From G965267335 sp965267335 (GTDB taxonomy: Bacteria > Bacteroidota > Bacteroidia > Cytophagales > JAAEPT01), in contig OZ253953.1 in the NCBI GenBank assembly GCA_965267335.1, positions 3,410,001 through 3,474,000 of the forward strand: a DNA stretch of 64,000 nucleotides, in the 5' to 3' direction. The notes beneath the pieces were generated by a model. The model ran no database searches. It was given only the letters and a program-made list of their open reading frames with translations, and had not been told where the DNA came from. The translations under genes were made by a program, and so were the position numbers. Shown one piece after another: positions 45,760-54,908 of this stretch; position 1 is the first letter of the stretch, and the number at the start of each line of letters is the position of its first letter.

Positions 45760-47191
45760 AATAGTTTGCTGCGTTGTTATAGCAGATATCCTGCACCATA
45801 CCACCAACCCATTCTATGTCATTGGGCAGTTCTCCTGACTTCATCTCATTGCCCAGTACATTGCACAATATTCTACGAAAGTACTCGTGCCTTGAAAACG
45901 ACACAAAACTCCTTGAGTCAGTTAACATACCTACAAATCTTGAAAGCAACCCCATATTACTCAATGTATCCAGTTGTTCTTCCATCCCTTTCTTTTGATC
46001 AAGGAACCACCAGGCTGCTCCATATTGCATTTTTCCAACCACTGTACCATCATTAAAATTGCCAATCATGGTAGCAAAACTATCATTGAAAGCCGGGTTA
46101 AGGTTGTATACGATGGTTTTGGCCAATTGCTGCTTCATTTCCAGTTCATCCAGCACCCTCGCCAGTCCATTGATCTGATCCACATCGGAAATACTATCGA
46201 AGCCGGTATCAGGACCAAGCTCTACCATCATACGTGAATTGGCATTTCTGAAGGCTCCTACATGGAACTGCTGGGTAAACCCTCGTTTGGCGTTCATCAG
46301 ACAAATCTCATGCAATAGCGTAGCGTGAAACACATCCACATCTTCCGTTGTGATGGCCTGTTTGTTTCTTGCTTTATCAAACACTTCCTGAGACTTCTTC
46401 ACACTCGGACGACTTTGAGGGAAGGCTGTCAGCCCATGATCAGACAATCGACAGCCGTTTTGGAAGAAATATTCATGCCTTTTATCAAGTACTTCAATCA
46501 GGTCATCAACAGAATTAATCTCCTGATTGGCGGCCTTTCCCAACTGCTCCAGGTATTCAAAGAAAAGTCTGCCTCGTTCTATGAACATAGCTTTATCAGG
46601 CCTAAAGGTGGGGCGCACACCAATAGTCCAATCGCTTTTCGCAATGCTCTTATGATACCTCAAGTCATCAGCCGGATCATCCGTAGTACAAAGTAATTTT
46701 ACATTGAAATTTTCAAGCATCTTACGAACTGTGAGCCCATTGTTTAGTTGCGCATTACAACTTTTATAAATAGCCTCTGCGTTCTCAGAATTGAGATAAG
46801 AATTAATGCCGAAAGGATTCTGTAGTTCAAGATGAGTCCAATGAAATAAAGGGTTACGCAGTGTGTACGGAACCGTTTCAGCCCATTTCATGAACTTTTG
46901 TTCCGCACTCCCGCTACCTGTGATGTACTTTTCATCGATACCATTAGCTCGCATGGCTCTCCACTTGTAGTGGTCACCCTCCAGCCATAGTTCGGTTATA
47001 TTGGCAAATTCATGATCTACCGAAATCAACTCCGGTGAAAGGTGATTATGATAATCTATAATCGGCATGGAGGAGGCATAATCATGATACAAGGTCCTCG
47101 CCTGCTCAGATTGCAGTAAGAAATCTTCATGAAATACACCTTCGGTCTCACGTTTCAGTTGATTGATATTTATATTTTGTCCAATACTCAT
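45749..47191 (-). CDS. uxaC: Glucuronate isomerase
   Basis: The 480-residue cytoplasmic enzyme interconverts D-glucuronate and D-fructuronate (and galacturonate/tagaturonate). It is an amidohydrolase-fold protein: IDYHNHLSPELI with the metal-binding His pair, FHWTHLELQNPFGI, LLCTTDDPADDLRYH, RPTFRPDKAMF, and FHVGAFRNANSRM near the C-terminal part. The length is normal for the family. Its ATG overlaps the uxuA stop by four bases. Confidence 0.95.
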   Translation of the reverse strand: MSIGQNININQLKRETEGVFHEDFLLQSEQARTLYHDYASSMPIIDYHNHLSPELISVDHEFANITELWLEGDHYKWRAMRANGIDEKYITGSGSAEQKFMKWAETVPYTLRNPLFHWTHLELQNPFGINSYLNSENAEAIYKSCNAQLNNGLTVRKMLENFNVKLLCTTDDPADDLRYHKSIAKSDWTIGVRPTFRPDKAMFIERGRLFFEYLEQLGKAANQEINSVDDLIEVLDKRHEYFFQNGCRLSDHGLTAFPQSRPSVKKSQEVFDKARNKQAITTEDVDVFHATLLHEICLMNAKRGFTQQFHVGAFRNANSRMMVELGPDTGFDSISDVDQINGLARVLDELEMKQQLAKTIVYNLNPAFNDSFATMIGNFNDGTVVGKMQYGAAWWFLDQKKGMEEQLDTLSNMGLLSRFVGMLTDSRSFVSFSRHEYFRRILCNVLGNEMKSGELPNDIEWVGGMVQDICYNNAANYFEF

Positions 47192-48378
47192 GCGTATAAA
47201 CTTTTGTAAATACCTAGTTCCAAACCTCTCAGCTCAGCTAGTCCCCTAAGTCTGCCAATAGCACTGTATCCGGGGTTTGTTTTCTTATGAAGGTCATCCA
47301 ACATCTGATGTCCATGGTCAGGACGCACGGGTATAGAAGCATCAGCCCTACCTTCTTTTGCCCGTCTTTCCTGCTCCTCAACCAATGCTTTCATCAAGGC
47401 ATACATATCGACATCGCCAGTTAAGTGATCAGCCTCGTAGAATGAACCATCAGCTTCACGAGTCGTACTTCGGAAATGTACAAAGTGTATTCTACTTGCA
47501 AATTCTTTAAACATAGATTCCAGATCATTATCAGCGCGAACGCCAAAAGAGCCGGTACAGAAGGTCAGCCCGTTATTGGGTGAATCTACCGCTTCAAACA
47601 ATGCCCGTACATGATCTTTGGTTGAAAGTACCCTTGGCAACCCGAAAATCGGAAACGGTGGGTCATCCGGATGGATACACATGTTCACGCCAGATTTTTC
47701 TGCTACGGGAATAATTTCCCTAACAAATTCAATTAAATTATTCTGAAGCTGTCGCTCGTCAATACCGTCATAGTCTTTCAGGTGTTCTCTGAATTGCTCA
47801 AGACTATAACCCTCTTCCGCACCGGGTAAACCAGCGATAATATTTTGAACCAACTCATTCTCTTTTTCCGGCTCCATCATCTCGAAAACCGCCTCTGCTT
47901 TATCGAGCTGTTGCTGTGTGTAATCTTTGGCTGCCCCTTCTCTTTCCAGAATAAATACATCAAAAATCACAACGTCCGTCATGTCATAGCGAAGGGCCTG
48001 CGAGCCATCACTCACCGTATAACTCAAGTCAGTCCGAGTCCAGTCCAGGATGGGCATAAAGTTGTAGCATACAATATTTATCCCACAAGCGCCCAAGTTC
48101 TCAATAGACTTCTTGTAACTATCGATACACTTTTGGTAATCTCCAGACCGGGTCTTGATGTCTTCATGTACCGGCACACTTTCCACAACTGTCCACTTAA
48201 GTCCAGCGTGTTCAATGATATCCTTGCGCTTTTGGATCTCTTCCACTGTCCAAACCTCACCATTAGGAATATGATGCAAAGCCGATACTATGTCGGTGGC
48301 ACCAGCCTGCCTTATGTCGCTCAACGTAACCGGGTCATTCGGTCCGTACCATCTCCAACTTTGTTTGAAATTTGCCAA
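47188..48378 (-). CDS. uxuA: Mannonate dehydratase
   Basis: The 396-residue enzyme dehydrates D-mannonate to 2-keto-3-deoxygluconate. It has the UxuA family opening WRWYGPNDPVTLSDIRQAGA and ALHHIPNGEVW, the metal/substrate motif MCIHPDDPPFPIFGLPRV with its conserved His and Asp residues, FCTGSFGVR and VRPDHGHQMLDD. The start is TTG 48378; no ATG fits the family N-terminus. It is the first gene of a tightly packed operon uxuA-uxaC-dctP-dctQ-dctM-fbp-GH2 with overlaps or gaps of a few bases. Confidence 0.95.
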   Translation of the reverse strand: MANFKQSWRWYGPNDPVTLSDIRQAGATDIVSALHHIPNGEVWTVEEIQKRKDIIEHAGLKWTVVESVPVHEDIKTRSGDYQKCIDSYKKSIENLGACGINIVCYNFMPILDWTRTDLSYTVSDGSQALRYDMTDVVIFDVFILEREGAAKDYTQQQLDKAEAVFEMMEPEKENELVQNIIAGLPGAEEGYSLEQFREHLKDYDGIDERQLQNNLIEFVREIIPVAEKSGVNMCIHPDDPPFPIFGLPRVLSTKDHVRALFEAVDSPNNGLTFCTGSFGVRADNDLESMFKEFASRIHFVHFRSTTREADGSFYEADHLTGDVDMYALMKALVEEQERRAKEGRADASIPVRPDHGHQMLDDLHKKTNPGYSAIGRLRGLAELRGLELGIYKSLYA

Positions 48379-48648
48379 TTGTTGTAGTGTTAAATTATTT
48401 TATTGTTTAGAAGTATTACGATTCTCAATCCGTCTTTCATCCCATTTCTTAAATCTTATATCTTATTATCTTAAATCTTGAATCTTTAATTGTTCTATTT
48501 CTTAATTCTTGCCCTGAAAAACACTTGTCATCCTGATCGTAGTCGCAGAAGCTGAAAGCGTAGGCGACAAGGAAGGATCTAAGTGTTTTGTTCCAATTCC
48601 TAAATCTAGATTCTTCCTTCGTCAGAATGACAGATTTAGAGTGTAGCG
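48379..48648. repeat. 270-bp intergenic region with an inverted intergenic repeat
   Basis: Between uxuA and the SDR gene, cttgtcatcctgatcgtagt (48523 on) and attcttccttcgtcagaatgaca (48609-48631) form the two arms of a degenerate inverted repeat enclosing aaggatctaagtgttttg. This type of element is common between Bacteroidota genes. No copy of the shared operator was found here. Confidence 0.55.
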
Positions 48649-49470
48649 CTAAACCCCCGAAAACGAACTAAATCCACCATCGACAGGCACCACCACTCCG
48701 GTCACAAAACTCGCTGCGTCACTAATCATCCAAAGTAGTGTTCCATTCAATTCATCTATCTCACCAAATCGTTTCATCGGTGTATTTTCAATAATTGTAT
48801 TTCCTCTTTCGGTTAGGCTACCGTCTTCATTCGTCAGCAGCCTTCTGTTCTGCTCTCCGATGAAGAACCCTGGTGCAATCGCATTAACCCTGAGTCCGTC
48901 ACCAAACTTCAACGTCAACTCTGTACTCATCCAACGGGTGAAATTGTCAATGGCTGCTTTCGACACCGAATAGCCAAATACCCTTGTCACTGCCTGCTGA
49001 GCTGTCATCGATGATATATTAATGATAACCCCTTTCTTGTTTTCGGCCATATGCTGACCAATCACAATTGAGGGCAAAACCGAACCGTTCAGATTCAGGT
49101 CCATTACCTTTTTAAAATCATCCATCTTCATATCAAAGACTGTCTGATCCGGTGCAATGGTAGCCCCAGGCATGTTACCTCCGGCACCATTGATGAGAAT
49201 GTCAATTTTACCCCATTCTGCGATCACGTCATCTCTCACACTTTTGAGCAAGGTCTCATCCAGTACGTTGCACTGAAACCCCTTACATACACTCCCATCC
49301 GCAGACAGACTTGTGGCCAGCTCTTTTGCTTTGTCTCCATTAATATCCAGAATAGCTACTTTGACTCCTGCTTCGACCATTGCGGTGGCCATGGAAGTAC
49401 CAATGGCTCCTCCACCGGTAATCACCGCCACTTTGCCCTCTAATCCATATAGTTTGTCCAGATAACTCAT
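48649..49470 (-). CDS. SDR oxidoreductase, probable D-mannonate/fructuronate oxidoreductase
   Basis: The 273-residue enzyme is a classical short-chain dehydrogenase: nucleotide-binding GGGAIGTSMA, ILDINGD for the cofactor ribose, INGAGG, the catalytic Ser in INISSM and YSVSK for the Tyr-Lys pair. The context (uxaC, uxuA, kdgK, KDPG aldolase, no long-chain UxuB in the window) makes reduction of D-fructuronate to D-mannonate the most likely role. The alternative is an alginate-type 4-deoxy-L-erythro-5-hexoseulose-uronate reductase, also an SDR, making 2-keto-3-deoxygluconate. Its ATG overlaps the aldolase stop by four bases. Confidence 0.85.
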   Translation of the reverse strand: MSYLDKLYGLEGKVAVITGGGAIGTSMATAMVEAGVKVAILDINGDKAKELATSLSADGSVCKGFQCNVLDETLLKSVRDDVIAEWGKIDILINGAGGNMPGATIAPDQTVFDMKMDDFKKVMDLNLNGSVLPSIVIGQHMAENKKGVIINISSMTAQQAVTRVFGYSVSKAAIDNFTRWMSTELTLKFGDGLRVNAIAPGFFIGEQNRRLLTNEDGSLTERGNTIIENTPMKRFGEIDELNGTLLWMISDAASFVTGVVVPVDGGFSSFSGV

Positions 49471-50120
49471 TTTTTTATTTCATTAATGATTTCCAATGTG
49501 TTTTTGATCTTGCTTGCCAGTGAATCGTAATCACCATTTTGAATATCCTCATTATCGAGCAATTGTGATCCCATACCAACTGTCACCACTCCGGCATCAT
49601 ACCACTCTCTCAGATTGTCTTGCGTTGGCTTCACTCCTCCGGTCGGCATTAGTTTCAGCCATGGCATCGGAGCGAGTACTGCTTTCACGAACCCTGGGCC
49701 TAGCACAGCCCCGGGAAATACTTTGATAATTTCAGCTCCAAGTAAGTGCGCCTGATAGGCTTCAGTTGTGCTACCAATACCCGGAATCCATGGAATGTTA
49801 TTAGCCTGACAGTATGCCCCCAATTCAGTATCGACAATTGGCGAGACAATCACATGAGCTCCAGCCTGTCGGTATGCCTCTGCTTCTGCAGGGTTAAAAA
49901 CCGAACCGATCGCTAGTATCGCCCCAAGGCTTTCATTAGCCTCGACCAGTGCTTTAAAATTTTCCAGTGCGCTCTCACCTCTATTGGTATACTCAATTAC
50001 TTTGAGTCCGGCCTCAACACAAGTCCTGAATACATTGACAGAAGTCTCTTTGTCATCAAAATAGAATACCGGAATCATTCCGCTATTGATTAATTCACTA
50101 TGTATTTGTTCGTTCGTCAT
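49467..50120 (-). CDS. eda: KDPG aldolase (2-keto-3-deoxy-6-phosphogluconate aldolase)
   Basis: I start at ATG 50120, just after the kdgK stop. The 217-residue class I aldolase cleaves KDPG to pyruvate and glyceraldehyde-3-phosphate. It has the Schiff-base lysine in IKVFPGAVLGP, the phosphate loop MPTGGVKPT, and the substrate-site Glu in VIEYTNRGE. It may also act on 2-keto-4-hydroxyglutarate as other family members do. Middle gene of kdgK-eda-SDR. Confidence 0.93.
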   Translation of the reverse strand: MTNEQIHSELINSGMIPVFYFDDKETSVNVFRTCVEAGLKVIEYTNRGESALENFKALVEANESLGAILAIGSVFNPAEAEAYRQAGAHVIVSPIVDTELGAYCQANNIPWIPGIGSTTEAYQAHLLGAEIIKVFPGAVLGPGFVKAVLAPMPWLKLMPTGGVKPTQDNLREWYDAGVVTVGMGSQLLDNEDIQNGDYDSLASKIKNTLEIINEIKK

Positions 50121-50121
50121 A

Positions 50122-51141
50122 CTATCGGGCCACATGCCCAGAGTTTCCATTCATCAATTGTATTACTTCCTGCTCAGCCACCAGATTAAAGTCACCGCTT
50201 ATGCTATGCTTGAGTACAGAAGCTGCTACAGCATAGTCAATTGTTTTTTGCGAATCCTCTCCGTAGGAGATCAACCCGTGAATCAATCCCGCCATAAATG
50301 CATCTCCTCCGCCTATCCTATCAACTATATCTGTAATATCATAGGCTTTGGAATGAGCAATCGATCCGCCCTTATATAGGGATGCCTCCAGTCTGTTTTG
50401 AGAAGCATTAATATTGTCTCTTCTTGAAATAGCTACTGTATGTATATTCGGAAATTTGTCGATTATACGTTGACAAGCTGCTTCCAAATCTTCAGTTGCC
50501 GTATGGCCTAGTTCCTTAATCGGGTCAATACCCAACATGATGTGGTTATGTCCTTCGTTCCCTACCAACACATGAGCATATTTCACCAGATCAGGCATAA
50601 TATCAGAAGGACTTTTTCCGTACTTCCATAATTTCTCTCTGTAGTTAAGATCCACTGAGATAGTAATATCTCTCCTGGACACCTCCTCCAATATTTGCCT
50701 GGTGTTCTTCGCTGCCTGCTCTGACACTGCGGGTGAAATCCCCGACCAGTGAAACCATTTAACTCCTTCGAGTAACTTATCAAAGTCAACTGTACTTAAA
50801 TCCATTTCAGCGAATACCGACCCACTGCGGTCATAAATAACTTTAGAGTTGCGGTGACCAGATCCGGTCTCAAGAAAGTACAGCCCTAACCTCCCATCAT
50901 TGTGGATTACTGATTCCGTATCCACATTGTGCTTTCTTAATTCACCCTGCACCGTAAGCCCGAGATCGTTTGTTGGAAGTCCGGTAATGAATCGGGTTTG
51001 GTGTCCCATTTTACTTAGGCTTACAACCACGTTGGCTTCCCCACCTCCATAATGTGTTTGAAAATCAGCCGCCTGACTCAATCGCTGTCCTTTGGCAGTT
51101 GATAATCTCATCATTATTTCTCCGAATCCTAAGATTTTCAT
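50122..51141 (-). CDS. kdgK: 2-keto-3-deoxygluconate kinase
   Basis: The 339-residue PfkB-family kinase phosphorylates KDG to KDPG with ATP. It shows the PfkB-1 glycine pattern GGGEANVVVSLSKMG near the N-terminus and the PfkB-2 anion hole/catalytic base DRIGGGDAFMAGLIHGL. The neighbourhood with KDPG aldolase supports the substrate. It opens a three-gene operon and carries a shared operator 17 bp before its ATG. Confidence 0.93.
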   Translation of the reverse strand: MKILGFGEIMMRLSTAKGQRLSQAADFQTHYGGGEANVVVSLSKMGHQTRFITGLPTNDLGLTVQGELRKHNVDTESVIHNDGRLGLYFLETGSGHRNSKVIYDRSGSVFAEMDLSTVDFDKLLEGVKWFHWSGISPAVSEQAAKNTRQILEEVSRRDITISVDLNYREKLWKYGKSPSDIMPDLVKYAHVLVGNEGHNHIMLGIDPIKELGHTATEDLEAACQRIIDKFPNIHTVAISRRDNINASQNRLEASLYKGGSIAHSKAYDITDIVDRIGGGDAFMAGLIHGLISYGEDSQKTIDYAVAASVLKHSISGDFNLVAEQEVIQLMNGNSGHVAR

Positions 51142-51157
51142 TGGTTTAATTAATTAC

Positions 51158-51171
51158 CGTTAACGTACACA
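51158..51171. promoter_or_regulatory. Shared operator upstream of kdgK (site 4)
   Basis: CGTTAACGTACACA, differing from sites 2, 5 and 6 only in the last base. It is 17 bp before the kdgK ATG. On the coding strand the A+T-rich segment TTTGTATAATTG lies immediately upstream and could be the -7 region of a Bacteroidota promoter, which would put the operator over the transcription start. Confidence 0.7.
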
Positions 51172-51204
51172 ATTATACAAAATAAAGATTTTAATTACAA
51201 CTGA

Positions 51205-52785
51205 TTATTTAAATATGTACCATATATAAACCAGACCGAGGTTGACAAGCACCGTAATTATTACGTTAAGTCTTATACCAAATGTCCAACGGAATGCGGC
51301 TCCCGACAGGTTTTCATCCACTGTACTGACATCAGTTTTATTCGATAAAACGCCAATAGTCACAAAAGTTATCAAGCTTATCACAATCACATTGAAGTAA
51401 TACACATACACATCCATATGGCTGATGTAGTGGATAATAGAACCTTTCTCCCCTATTCCCTTGGGTAAGAGTGTGTAGAACAAACCCAGTGCAAAACCTA
51501 GTATAATTACCGTCAGCGCAGCCGATTCTTTGGGGCGCTTCCAAAGCATACCAATTACCACGAGTACCGCAAGAGGTAGACCCAACTGAAACTGCAAAAC
51601 ACGGAGGTAATGAAAAATATCCTTTGAAACCAATGGCACAAAGGGAACCCATACAATGGCAAAAATCATAAAGGCAATAATGGCTATCTGACCAACATTG
51701 ACGAGCTGAAACTCCGTAGCTGTTGGATAAAGCCTACGATAAACATCAAGGGTAAATACCGTTGAGATCGTATTAAATGTTGCTGACAAAGAACTCATCA
51801 ATGCCGCCATGACCCCCACAACGATAATACCGCGAAGTCCTTCCGGGATATGCGCGGTCAATAGTTTTGCATAAGCCTGTGACGGTTCGATTCCCGGGAA
51901 TTCATAAGCCGCAACCAACCCAGGCAGAATAAAAAAGAACAACAATGACAGTTTTAAAACTCCGGCAAGCATAGTCCCTCTGGTGGCATGAGTAATTGAT
52001 TTCGCTCCCATGACTCGCTGAACGATATATTGATCGCTACACCAGTACCATATACCACTAAACAACATAACGATTGTATACATGATAATCTGTAGGGTAT
52101 TATTTCCTTCCTTGTAGAAGATCTCCATTTTATGAGCTGCAGTATTGCTTTCCAGTACATCCCACCCCCCTATATCGGAAAGACAGTAAAACGTAATAAT
52201 TACACCTGAAAGCAATATCAATACCCCCTGAAAGACACCATTTATCATTACACCACGAACCCCACCGATCAAGGCATACAAACCAGCCAAAATCAACAGT
52301 ACCAGACTAGTTGTGTAGTAATCAATACCTAATAAGTTCTTGACAAGGTAGGCACCGGCAAAGAGAGAAATTGAAATTTTAGTAGTGATATAAGCGAAGA
52401 ATGAAATACTAACCACAATCCATTTGGTAGCCCTTCCATACCTTCTTTCAATATATTCTGGAATGGTTGTTATATTTCTCCGGATCAGATAAGGTGCAAT
52501 CAGCCAACCGAGCAATGTCAATGGCAGCAATGCCATAATTTCTATGTTTGCCCGATTAAATCCATCACTATATCCACTTTCAGCCAAACCAACCACATGC
52601 TCTGAACCGATGTTGGTCGAAAAAATAGCAAATCCTATGATGAACCAATTGAAAGTACGGGTACCTGTCAGGTAGTCCTGCAGGCTTTTCTTCTTTATGT
52701 TAAAGCCTACGGCTATACAAAAGGAAGCCACCAGATATATGACAATGGTTGAGTAATCGGTCGTATTTAAGCTAAATTGATTCAA
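51205..52785 (-). CDS. Sodium/solute symporter (SSS family)
   Basis: The 526-residue inner-membrane transporter has about 13-14 hydrophobic helices. Family marks include FNWFIIGFAIFSTNIGSEHVVGLAESGY, RRNITTIPEYIERRYG, GIWYWCSDQYIVQRVMGAKS and MAALMSSLSATFNTISTVFTLDVYRR. It probably brings in a uronate or sugar monomer with sodium, giving the locus a second inner-membrane uptake route besides TRAP. The start is TTG 52785, only a few bases after a hairpin with a T-run. An ATG at 52793 is out of frame. Confidence 0.88.
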   Translation of the reverse strand: MNQFSLNTTDYSTIVIYLVASFCIAVGFNIKKKSLQDYLTGTRTFNWFIIGFAIFSTNIGSEHVVGLAESGYSDGFNRANIEIMALLPLTLLGWLIAPYLIRRNITTIPEYIERRYGRATKWIVVSISFFAYITTKISISLFAGAYLVKNLLGIDYYTTSLVLLILAGLYALIGGVRGVMINGVFQGVLILLSGVIITFYCLSDIGGWDVLESNTAAHKMEIFYKEGNNTLQIIMYTIVMLFSGIWYWCSDQYIVQRVMGAKSITHATRGTMLAGVLKLSLLFFFILPGLVAAYEFPGIEPSQAYAKLLTAHIPEGLRGIIVVGVMAALMSSLSATFNTISTVFTLDVYRRLYPTATEFQLVNVGQIAIIAFMIFAIVWVPFVPLVSKDIFHYLRVLQFQLGLPLAVLVVIGMLWKRPKESAALTVIILGFALGLFYTLLPKGIGEKGSIIHYISHMDVYVYYFNVIVISLITFVTIGVLSNKTDVSTVDENLSGAAFRWTFGIRLNVIITVLVNLGLVYIWYIFK

Positions 52786-52792
52786 GGCGCCA

Positions 52793-52819
52793 TAAAAAAA
52801 GCCACCGACACCGGTGGCT
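52793..52819 (-). terminator. Hairpin with T-run between the CBM-like gene and the symporter gene
   Basis: AGCCACCG (52800-52807) pairs perfectly with CGGTGGCT (52812-52819) around ACAC, followed on the minus strand by TTTTTTAT. It ends the CBM-like gene 40 bp downstream of its stop, but also lies only about 8 bp before the symporter TTG, so partial read-through or translational masking is possible. Confidence 0.75.
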
Positions 52820-52858
52820 TTACTTCCAAAGAAACTTATCTACGCTTACCTGTTGATA

Positions 52859-54226
52859 TTATTCAACAATAAGTTTTTTAACAATCAATCCGTCATTAGT
52901 GCTGATCCGCACCAAATAAATACCTGAAGCCAAATCACTTATATCGATTTGAGTGGTTCCAGAAGCTGATTGTTCCTTGTGGTTGTTACCGCTGATGTCT
53001 GCAATTTGTACGCTAAATGCAGCATTTTGTTCCATTTCTATGGTAATCTTATCTGTTGCGGGTGATGGGTAAATTTTTACCTGATCACTCAGATCTTGCT
53101 GGATGGCGGTCACCCCACAACCGGTTTCGGTCAAATCACCAAGCCCACCTACAGATACATAGTCAAAGATGATAGAATCCGCATCTATTTCATCAGTACC
53201 GGTTTCGAAGTATAAGTTGAATGCCTTAATCTCAGTGATATCAAGCTCAGCACCGGAAGTATGTATCATATTCCAAGGATGGAAGGCATAAGTCTCAGTG
53301 TGCCATTCGTTAGCCGGCCAGGTCTTAGTAATACGCCCCGAACTTCCATTGCTGGTATTGTTATTTGTACTGTCACGCATATCAATTCTGATGTCCAAAT
53401 CACTGCTTGCTACTACTTTTGCGCGAATGGTTACAAAAGCATTTCCAGTTACATCAATGGCTTCTCCATTGTCAAAGAACACTAAAAGTTGCCCAAAAGC
53501 TCCTACCGGATCACCACTCGGATCAATCTCTTTCAGAGTCATCCAACCGCAATCTGTGCTTTCATCCATGGATACCTTATCCAAGGCACTTCCTGAAAGC
53601 AAAGTATCCTGGTCATCATCTAAGTTGTCGTGAAACAAATTTGGTCCACTCAATGGATCTTCGAGATCAGTTTTGCAATAGGCATTAGCATAATCATCCG
53701 GTTGTGCTCCAATGGTGATGTAATCGATGTAGGCTGAGTCTCCAAGAAAACCATCTGTTCCTTTATCGAAATAAATCCAAAGATGTGAAATAGCTGATGG
53801 GTCAGCCGGAGTAAAGTTCCCGGCCAGATTAAAAGTCAGTACCTCCCATTCCCAATCGGTTGTCAAAGCTTGCTCTACGGTTGCTGAAGCATTCGTGCTA
53901 CCTTCACGCGCCCTGATCCCAATTTCCATTCCGGCCTTACCCCTAGCCCTCACATAAACAGTAGTCGCTGTAGACATGTCTACTGTTACACCAGTAGTAC
54001 TTAAGGAGTCTCTTAGTTGCATAAAGATACCGGCCTGAGCATTCGTTCCTGAACCGTCCTTTACTTTTAGTTCACCACAGGTGGTTTCTTCAACTTCGAT
54101 ATTTCCATCGCTGGCCCCACTTCCGAGTGAGTGCCCCGATACAAATTGCTGGTGATACAAAAGTTGTGCATTAGCTGATATGATGATTGCTCCCAGGATG
54201 GAGCACGTAAGTAGAAATCTTTTCAT
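52859..54226 (-). CDS. T9SS-exported protein with two carbohydrate-binding-like beta-sandwiches
   Basis: The 455-residue protein has a signal peptide (ends ISANA), then two related beta-sandwich units (about 22-185 and 190-365). Each opens with (L/F)xxxxF/L...D and ends with DYITIGA or DYVSVGG. They resemble the paired modules of the PL14-like protein (VRARG-, IGIRAREGS; TIRAKV-, IRIDMRDS versus RIRSTEEVEVRLDFRD), so they are probably glycan-binding. A type A sorting domain follows (IYPSPATDKITIE to VKKLIVE). No catalytic motif was seen. A surface-attached capture protein for a uronate-rich polysaccharide is the inferred role. An operator lies 34 bp upstream. Confidence 0.78.
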   Translation of the reverse strand: MKRFLLTCSILGAIIISANAQLLYHQQFVSGHSLGSGASDGNIEVEETTCGELKVKDGSGTNAQAGIFMQLRDSLSTTGVTVDMSTATTVYVRARGKAGMEIGIRAREGSTNASATVEQALTTDWEWEVLTFNLAGNFTPADPSAISHLWIYFDKGTDGFLGDSAYIDYITIGAQPDDYANAYCKTDLEDPLSGPNLFHDNLDDDQDTLLSGSALDKVSMDESTDCGWMTLKEIDPSGDPVGAFGQLLVFFDNGEAIDVTGNAFVTIRAKVVASSDLDIRIDMRDSTNNNTSNGSSGRITKTWPANEWHTETYAFHPWNMIHTSGAELDITEIKAFNLYFETGTDEIDADSIIFDYVSVGGLGDLTETGCGVTAIQQDLSDQVKIYPSPATDKITIEMEQNAAFSVQIADISGNNHKEQSASGTTQIDISDLASGIYLVRISTNDGLIVKKLIVE

Positions 54227-54259
54227 GGTTGTTTTGTTCTGTTCTTGTTAATTTCTCTT

Positions 54260-54273
54260 CGTTAACGTACACG
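54260..54273. promoter_or_regulatory. Shared operator (site 5)
   Basis: CGTTAACGTACACG, with flanks TT and AA that extend the dyad (TTCGTTAACGTACACGAA). It stands 34 bp before the ATG of the T9SS CBM-like gene and separates it from the barrel-lipoprotein operon. Confidence 0.75.
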
Positions 54274-54308
54274 AATATATATAAAATTTTTAAAACCACA
54301 TAGTTAAA

Positions 54309-54908
54309 TCATAGATTTTCAGGAATTTGTCCCGTCAAACCTATTTCATCGACCCATACCGTCCCTGTAAATAGTCCACTTCCCTTGGTGTTAAAGTAAA
54401 TTTTCATCTTACTTACAGCTTCTTTGTCAAAGCTGCCATTTACGCTGACCAGTTTTTCTCTGAAATCAATGTAGTAGTCTTTGAAATCGAAGTTGACTTT
54501 CACATATAAGTCCTCTTCATCATAATTTGTTTCGATGCCATTGGCGTCTTCAAATCTGATTCGCAAAGTGAGATCTTCCTGTGCTTCTGTATATACTCTT
54601 ATTCTGAGGTGTACCACTCCCAGTTCCGTGAGGTCATTGACTTCCAGATAACTTCCGATGCACCTGAAACGATCATTAGTAAAGTCCATTTTTAGTGATC
54701 CATTCTCCTGCTCCAACTCCAGCTCTCCACAGCCAAACCATCCTTTGGTATTCGTTTCAAAATCCTGAAGGATCACTCCTTTGTCCTTTTGATTCGCTCC
54801 TTCCTGGATGTAAGCTTCCGCATCCCTTCCATTGACCATGAATGAACGCTGCTCTATTTGACAACCAACCAAACCTGTAAGTAATATGAAGGCTACTAAC
54901 TTTCTCAT
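54309..54908 (-). CDS. Carbohydrate-binding-like lipoprotein C
   Basis: The 199-residue lipoprotein (LTGLVGC, Cys 16) contains one beta-sandwich: GVILQDFETNTKGWFGCGELELEQ, VVHLRIRVYTEAQEDLTLRIRFEDANG, YYIDFREKLVSVNGSF and TGTVWVDEIGL. The strand pattern, ending in a VWVDEI-like strand, is that of many small glycan-binding modules and of the T9SS protein next door. It overlaps the preceding lipoprotein gene by four bases (ATGA) and ends the barrel operon. Confidence 0.75.
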   Translation of the reverse strand: MRKLVAFILLTGLVGCQIEQRSFMVNGRDAEAYIQEGANQKDKGVILQDFETNTKGWFGCGELELEQENGSLKMDFTNDRFRCIGSYLEVNDLTELGVVHLRIRVYTEAQEDLTLRIRFEDANGIETNYDEEDLYVKVNFDFKDYYIDFREKLVSVNGSFDKEAVSKMKIYFNTKGSGLFTGTVWVDEIGLTGQIPENL

